DNA of 64,000 nt, taken from NCBI GenBank assembly GCA_903828515.1, contig CAIKMD010000002.1, positions 868,001-932,000 on the forward strand. The letters are read 5' to 3'. How positions within the stretch are numbered: the first letter of the stretch is position 1; every line of letters starts with the position of its first letter. The notes under the pieces are model-generated. The model made no database searches and had not been told where the DNA came from. It saw only the letters and a list, made by a program, of their open reading frames with translations. Origin of the DNA: an uncultured Rhodospirillales bacterium (GTDB taxonomy: Bacteria; Pseudomonadota; Alphaproteobacteria; ATCC43930; CGMCC-115725). The position numbers and the translations under genes are program-made. Below are positions 60,228 through 64,000 of this stretch, piece by piece.

Positions 60228-61370
60228 TTAAAGCACCTTGCGCTTCGTCCAGTCGACCAGCACGTCGGCCAGTTCGTTGACGAGGCGCGGGCCTTCCTTT
60301 TGCTTGAACGGGAAGTGGCGCGAGCCCTTGAGCGTGTAGTCCTCGCAGCGCGCGCCGCAGACCTGGCTGTAGATCGCCGTCTCGGTCGGGAACGTGCCCT
60401 CGTCGGCCGAGAAGCGAACATTGATCACCGGCACGGTGGTCTCGACGATCCGTTTCGGCCCGTCCGCGACCGTGAGATCGCTCCACTGGCTGAGATAAGA
60501 GGTCAGCGTGGTGAAGCGGCCATACATCGCGGCGGAATAATTGACCGATTGGGCGTTGCCGAAAATCGTGCCGGTCGGGCGGTCGTTGGGATCGATCGTG
60601 CCGTCGAGCGTCGCCGGGTTGGCATAGGTGCGATAGATCACGAAGCCCAGATCGCGGGTCAGTTGCGGCCCCTTGGAATCCCGCAATTCGCGCAGCTTGG
60701 CCACCGCCCAGTCGGTGATCCGCTGGTGCCGCGCCTTCTGCGCCTCGCGATATCGCGCCAGCCACGCCCGGTCATAGGGCGCCTTTCGGTCGGGATGGAA
60801 CATGTTGAGTTCGGGATCGGCACCGAACGGATCCAGTTCGTTCAGGATCGACGGATCGAGCGTCACGCGGAATTTCTGCGCGCGGCCAAGATGCGCGCCG
60901 ACCAGCGCGATCGCATCGGCCTTGGGCAGGTCGTCCGGAATGATGTCGTAGGGGTCGCCGTCGGGCGTCGACTTGATCGTCAGGTGTTCGGCCTGCGACT
61001 GATAAAGCGACATGACCGGGCCACCCGCCGAATTGGCGATCAGCACGATCTTCTTATAACCCTCTTCGCGCAGGAAGCGGACGCCGGCGCCGACGTCTTG
61101 AATCACGCGCTCCATCATCAGCGTGCTGTCGTTGTTCACCGCGCGCGTGTTAAGGGCGAGGATCGCGCTCTTGCGCTCGTTCAACGGCTCGACGAGGTAG
61201 TGATGCCAGAAGCTCACCGCCGGATGCAGCACCAGATAAGCGACGTCCTTCGAACAACCCTCATCCGAAAACCGGCCATAGACCTTCGGGTTGATCATCT
61301 CCTGCACGCCCTGGCCGATCTCCGGGATGTTGCTCGCGCGCATGCCGATCGTGACAAGTCTTCCTACCAT
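60228..61370 (-). CDS. Alpha/beta hydrolase
   Basis: 380 residues, no signal peptide. Nucleophile elbow IANSAGGPV with the likely catalytic Ser, a late acid in the PVINVRFSADEG region and His in KGSRHFPFKQ. The lid between them is long and helical. Not close to a named esterase. GGAG lies 10 bases before the ATG. Third gene of the operon. Confidence 0.78.
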   Translation of the reverse strand: MVGRLVTIGMRASNIPEIGQGVQEMINPKVYGRFSDEGCSKDVAYLVLHPAVSFWHHYLVEPLNERKSAILALNTRAVNNDSTLMMERVIQDVGAGVRFLREEGYKKIVLIANSAGGPVMSLYQSQAEHLTIKSTPDGDPYDIIPDDLPKADAIALVGAHLGRAQKFRVTLDPSILNELDPFGADPELNMFHPDRKAPYDRAWLARYREAQKARHQRITDWAVAKLRELRDSKGPQLTRDLGFVIYRTYANPATLDGTIDPNDRPTGTIFGNAQSVNYSAAMYGRFTTLTSYLSQWSDLTVADGPKRIVETTVPVINVRFSADEGTFPTETAIYSQVCGARCEDYTLKGSRHFPFKQKEGPRLVNELADVLVDWTKRKVL

Positions 61371-61406
61371 ACCGACAACTCCATCTTCGTAAGGAACGCG
61401 CCGCGA

Positions 61407-62438
61407 TCAGCCGCCGAGGAAATCGTTGGTCATGACTTCGGCCGGGGTCGGCTTGCGGGTCATTTCCGTGTCATAGGTCTTGAGCAGATCGGTCATCTTC
61501 ACCCAATCCTCGGCGTTCGACCAACCGACCGGCTTTCCCTTGGTGGCCGGGGAAAGCATCCGGTCGGGAATCATCTCATAAGCATATTCGCTGATGATGT
61601 CGGCCGGCGGCGTTTCGTCGAACTGCTTGTGAACAATCGCCGACGCCTCGGGCACCGCTTTCTTCGGGTCCTTCTCCATGTAGTCCCACGCGCGTTGCGT
61701 CGCCTTGACGAAGTGCTTGATCAGGTCGGGATCCTTGGTGAGAAGGTCGGTGCGCACGATGATGCCGCTGCCCAGGACCGGCAGATAATCCGAGAACACG
61801 AATTGATGGACGATCTCGCCCTTTTGCTTGAACAGCCATTCGCCGGTCGAACCGAGCGTGAAATTGCCCGAGGCATCGACCTGCTTGGCGCCAAAGATTC
61901 CGTAATAGCTGCGGAAGTCCCAGTTCACGAGCTGAACCTTGTTGACGTCGATACCGTTTGCCTTGGCGAAACTCGGCCACAGCAGGAACGCGACCGATCC
62001 CGGCACGATCCCCATTTTGCGGCCCTCGAGGTCCTTCGGCGTCTTGATGCCGGTGGATTCGAAATAGGCCATCGAAAGACTGTCCTTCTGGCCGAACAAG
62101 GCGACCATGCGCAGCGGCAACTCGCCCTTGCCGGCCGCCTGAACCAATGACGACGCGGCGACATTACCGAATTCGGCCTGGCCGCCGGTCACGAGCTGCA
62201 TCGCCTGGGTCGAGCCGCTGCTGTTCTTGATAGCGACGTCGAGACCTTCCTCGGCATACCAGCCGCGCTCCTTGGCGATCCAGAAGCCGAAATGCTGCGG
62301 CTGGAAGCCGGTCCATTCGAGCACCAGCGTCACCGGCTTGAGCGGCGCCTTTTGTTGCGCCAGCGCCGCGCCGGAAATTCCTACCCACGCCATCGAAGCC
62401 GCGAGGCCGAGCCGCGTCAGTGCGCCAAGTTTGCTCAT
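61407..62438 (-). CDS. ABC transporter substrate-binding protein, NMT1/ThiY-like
   Basis: 343 residues, signal peptide ending GAALAQ. TLVLEWTGFQPQHFGFWIAKERGWYAEEGLDV, GQAEFGNVAASSLVQA, DLEGRKMGIVPGSVAFLLW and DPDLIKHFVKATQRAWDYM are diagnostic. The LEWTGFQPQH start resembles pyrimidine/aromatic binders of this family, but the ligand is unknown. Overlaps the bicupin gene by ATGA, and the divergent ABC ATPase gene likely serves it. Confidence 0.87.
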   Translation of the reverse strand: MSKLGALTRLGLAASMAWVGISGAALAQQKAPLKPVTLVLEWTGFQPQHFGFWIAKERGWYAEEGLDVAIKNSSGSTQAMQLVTGGQAEFGNVAASSLVQAAGKGELPLRMVALFGQKDSLSMAYFESTGIKTPKDLEGRKMGIVPGSVAFLLWPSFAKANGIDVNKVQLVNWDFRSYYGIFGAKQVDASGNFTLGSTGEWLFKQKGEIVHQFVFSDYLPVLGSGIIVRTDLLTKDPDLIKHFVKATQRAWDYMEKDPKKAVPEASAIVHKQFDETPPADIISEYAYEMIPDRMLSPATKGKPVGWSNAEDWVKMTDLLKTYDTEMTRKPTPAEVMTNDFLGG

Positions 62439-63427
62439 CGGATGATCCCATCTCGCAGTTTGACGCCGCCCTTGGTTTCGAACAGCAGCGTGGCCGGCGT
62501 GGTCTCGCGCGTGCCGAATGTATGTTCGATGCCGTAGGGCATGCAGTAGAGCGTGCCCGCCGGTGCGTCGATGTAGCCGAGTTCGGTCATCTGATCGGCA
62601 TCGCCCGCATGGACGAAATGAATCTCGTTGCGGACATTGTTGCGGTGATAGAAGGGCGGGCCTTCGCCCGCGCCCTGCCGGCTGATGTCGAGGTCCAGCA
62701 CGTCGTTGGTGAAGAGGCGCAGCGGACGGTGCGTGCCCGGAATGTCGTTGGGGATGTCGGCCATGTCGATCGCATAGGCGAGTTCGTGGGGACCCACGAC
62801 TTCCTTGATGCGCAGGGGATCGTAGCTGCGCTCGACCCGCGCCGACCAGTCGTGACCGCAGATGCGTTCTTCCCAGGAACCGGGCGTCGTCGTTTCGGGC
62901 GGCAGCGGAAATTGCGGCATGGTGGTCTTGAGATCGACCGTCTTCCAATGTTCGCTCGGCCGCAATTCGACTTCGCTTTCGAGGATGAAGTCGAACAGCT
63001 CGCCGCCCTCGGGCACGACGCGATAGCGGATGCCGCGCGCGAGATGGATGAAGCGGCCCGGCATCGCATCGATCACGCCGAGTTCGGTGAGGAAGCGTCC
63101 CTTGCCGCGATGAATGAAATGCAGTTCCTCATGCGCGGTCGAGCGCCATGTATAAGGCATCGGTGCGGCGCGCTTGCTGAGCTTGAAACGCATGCGGTCG
63201 AGATCGGCAACGATCAGCGGCTCGGCCGCCGGGTCGAGCGCATCAGGCGTCGCGACCTTGTCGAGCGCGGCCTGCCAGAATGGAATATTGCCCGAGAAGG
63301 ATTCCGCGCCGAAGAAGCGCTTGTCCTTCACGTCCATCGCGATGCGGTCGCCGCAATCGATCTTCTCGAGCATCTCGCCCGCTTTGATCTCGTGCCCGCG
63401 CGTCAGTATCGTCCGGGAAACTGCCAT
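62435..63427 (-). CDS. Bicupin, homogentisate 1,2-dioxygenase-like
   Basis: 330 residues. Two cupin domains: the first around HEELHFIHRGKGRFLTELGV, the second around NEIHFVHAGDADQMTELGYIDAP and PYGIEHTFG, which keeps the His/Glu set for iron better than the first. Length and layout recall the homogentisate dioxygenase superfamily, which opens aromatic rings, but it is shorter than HmgA (about 430-450), so another substrate is likely. GGAGG before the ATG at 63427. First gene of the - strand operon. Confidence 0.7.
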   Translation of the reverse strand: MAVSRTILTRGHEIKAGEMLEKIDCGDRIAMDVKDKRFFGAESFSGNIPFWQAALDKVATPDALDPAAEPLIVADLDRMRFKLSKRAAPMPYTWRSTAHEELHFIHRGKGRFLTELGVIDAMPGRFIHLARGIRYRVVPEGGELFDFILESEVELRPSEHWKTVDLKTTMPQFPLPPETTTPGSWEERICGHDWSARVERSYDPLRIKEVVGPHELAYAIDMADIPNDIPGTHRPLRLFTNDVLDLDISRQGAGEGPPFYHRNNVRNEIHFVHAGDADQMTELGYIDAPAGTLYCMPYGIEHTFGTRETTPATLLFETKGGVKLRDGIIR

Positions 63428-63655
63428 CCTGACCTCCAGTGTCGACCGGTTTTCAGTCTTCGATGAATGTCGGCCTGTGCCGACCACCCGCAGGGATAGA
63501 GTGACGCCTGACCGGGTCTGTCTTCAACGATTAGCCCTCGCGTTGTCGCATATTTCGTGTTGCAGTAGAAGGGGTTTTAACTCAAGCTGCACCGCGTCTT
63601 AGCGATATCGTCGTTCGCCGTTGTCCCGCTCTCGATCGTGCAAGGCCGGTCCGCC

Positions 63656-64000
63656 GTGGCAGAACAAACTTCGGCGCAGGAACCCCCGTTTTCGGCGTCC
63701 CGACCCTTCATCGAAGCCCGCGGCGTGCGGATGAGTTTCGGCAGCACGCAGGCGCTCGACAAGATCGACCTGACGATCCGCGAACACGAATTTTTCACCA
63801 TCGTCGGACCGAGCGGCTGCGGCAAGAGCACTTTGCTGCTTTTGGCGGCAGGACTCCTGCAACCGACCGAGGGCGTCATCGCGATCGACGGCCGGCCCAT
63901 TCACGCCGCCTATACCAATGCCGGCATCGCGTTTCAGCACCATAACCTGCTCGAATGGCGCTCGATCCTCGGCAACGTCCTGCTGCCGCTCGAAATCCGC
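63656..64000 (+). CDS. ABC transporter ATP-binding protein, cut by window edge
   Basis: 115 residues seen from a GTG at 63656; the frame is also open a little upstream (another GTG at 63638). SFGSTQALDKIDLTIREHEFF, Walker A VGPSGCGKSTLL and the Q-loop FQHHNLLEW are present; the signature and Walker B are beyond the edge. SsuB/TauB type. Divergent from the bicupin operon across a 228-base region that must hold both promoters. Confidence 0.88.
   Translation, partial: MAEQTSAQEPPFSASRPFIEARGVRMSFGSTQALDKIDLTIREHEFFTIVGPSGCGKSTLLLLAAGLLQPTEGVIAIDGRPIHAAYTNAGIAFQHHNLLEWRSILGNVLLPLEIR

Noticed and set aside
59613-62150. 845-codon open frame on the + strand
   Set aside because: Mirror frame of the aldolase, hydrolase and binding-protein genes; low-complexity Arg/His/Asp-rich product, no motif.

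Overview
The window is a GC-rich chromosome segment that reads as an alphaproteobacterium. This rests on gene families and gene order: ispDF fused, dusB(nifR3)-ntrB-ntrC-ntrY-ntrX-dat-HAD-hfq-hflX, and the block mltB-rlpA-dacC-tmk-holB-metG-tatD-MBL hydrolase. A closer placement cannot be made without searches. Most of it is core chromosome, interleaved with metal-uptake genes and an unusual number of NitT/TauT-type (NMT1/SsuA-like) substrate-binding proteins. No tRNA, rRNA, CRISPR array, phage or transposase gene was recognised.

Layout. Positions 1-5.4 kb: an MFS permease (cut by the left edge) with a ferritin-like protein, a DUF962 protein, a secreted Q/N/K-rich protein, a lone Flp pilin, small hypotheticals, a group III truncated haemoglobin and an HPF/RaiA-like ribosome-associated protein. 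5.4-9.8 kb: an orphan substrate-binding protein, a membrane-anchored FMN glutamate-synthase-like oxidoreductase and a DHA2-type exporter. 9.8-17.4 kb: a metal island with a NiCoT nickel/cobalt permease, NikR, a TonB-dependent receptor with a NikR-like dyad in front of it, and a copper operon (DUF2946, CopC-CopD fusion, PCuAC, YcnI, PCuAC). 17.3-25.9 kb: DUF983, an LpxH-like phosphoesterase with a GT4 glycosyltransferase, a TetR/CocE hydrolase pair, and an LLM oxidoreductase/DUF3574 lipoprotein/substrate-binding protein set. 25.3-39.3 kb: pncC, pgpA, ispDF, a CcsA-like protein, dusB and the nitrogen two-component operons through hfq and hflX.

39.3-50.4 kb looks accessory: a PDZ lipoprotein, a beta-hydroxyacid dehydrogenase, an FkbM methyltransferase, two substrate-binding proteins on the + strand, then mazG and a full ABC transporter on the - strand with two more substrate-binding proteins. 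Two copies of an 87-bp repeat in opposite orientation bracket mazG plus the ABC core. 50.4-58.5 kb is a housekeeping run on the - strand, where tmk appears to start at a CTG codon. 58.5-64 kb holds a tightly overlapping - strand cluster (bicupin, substrate-binding protein, alpha/beta hydrolase, class II aldolase, hot-dog thioesterase) divergent from an ABC ATPase cut by the right edge. It looks like uptake plus catabolism of an unidentified substrate.

GC-rich codon usage produces very long open antisense frames throughout; I treated those as shadows. Starts were chosen by Shine-Dalgarno position, family N-termini and signal peptides, and several use GTG or TTG.
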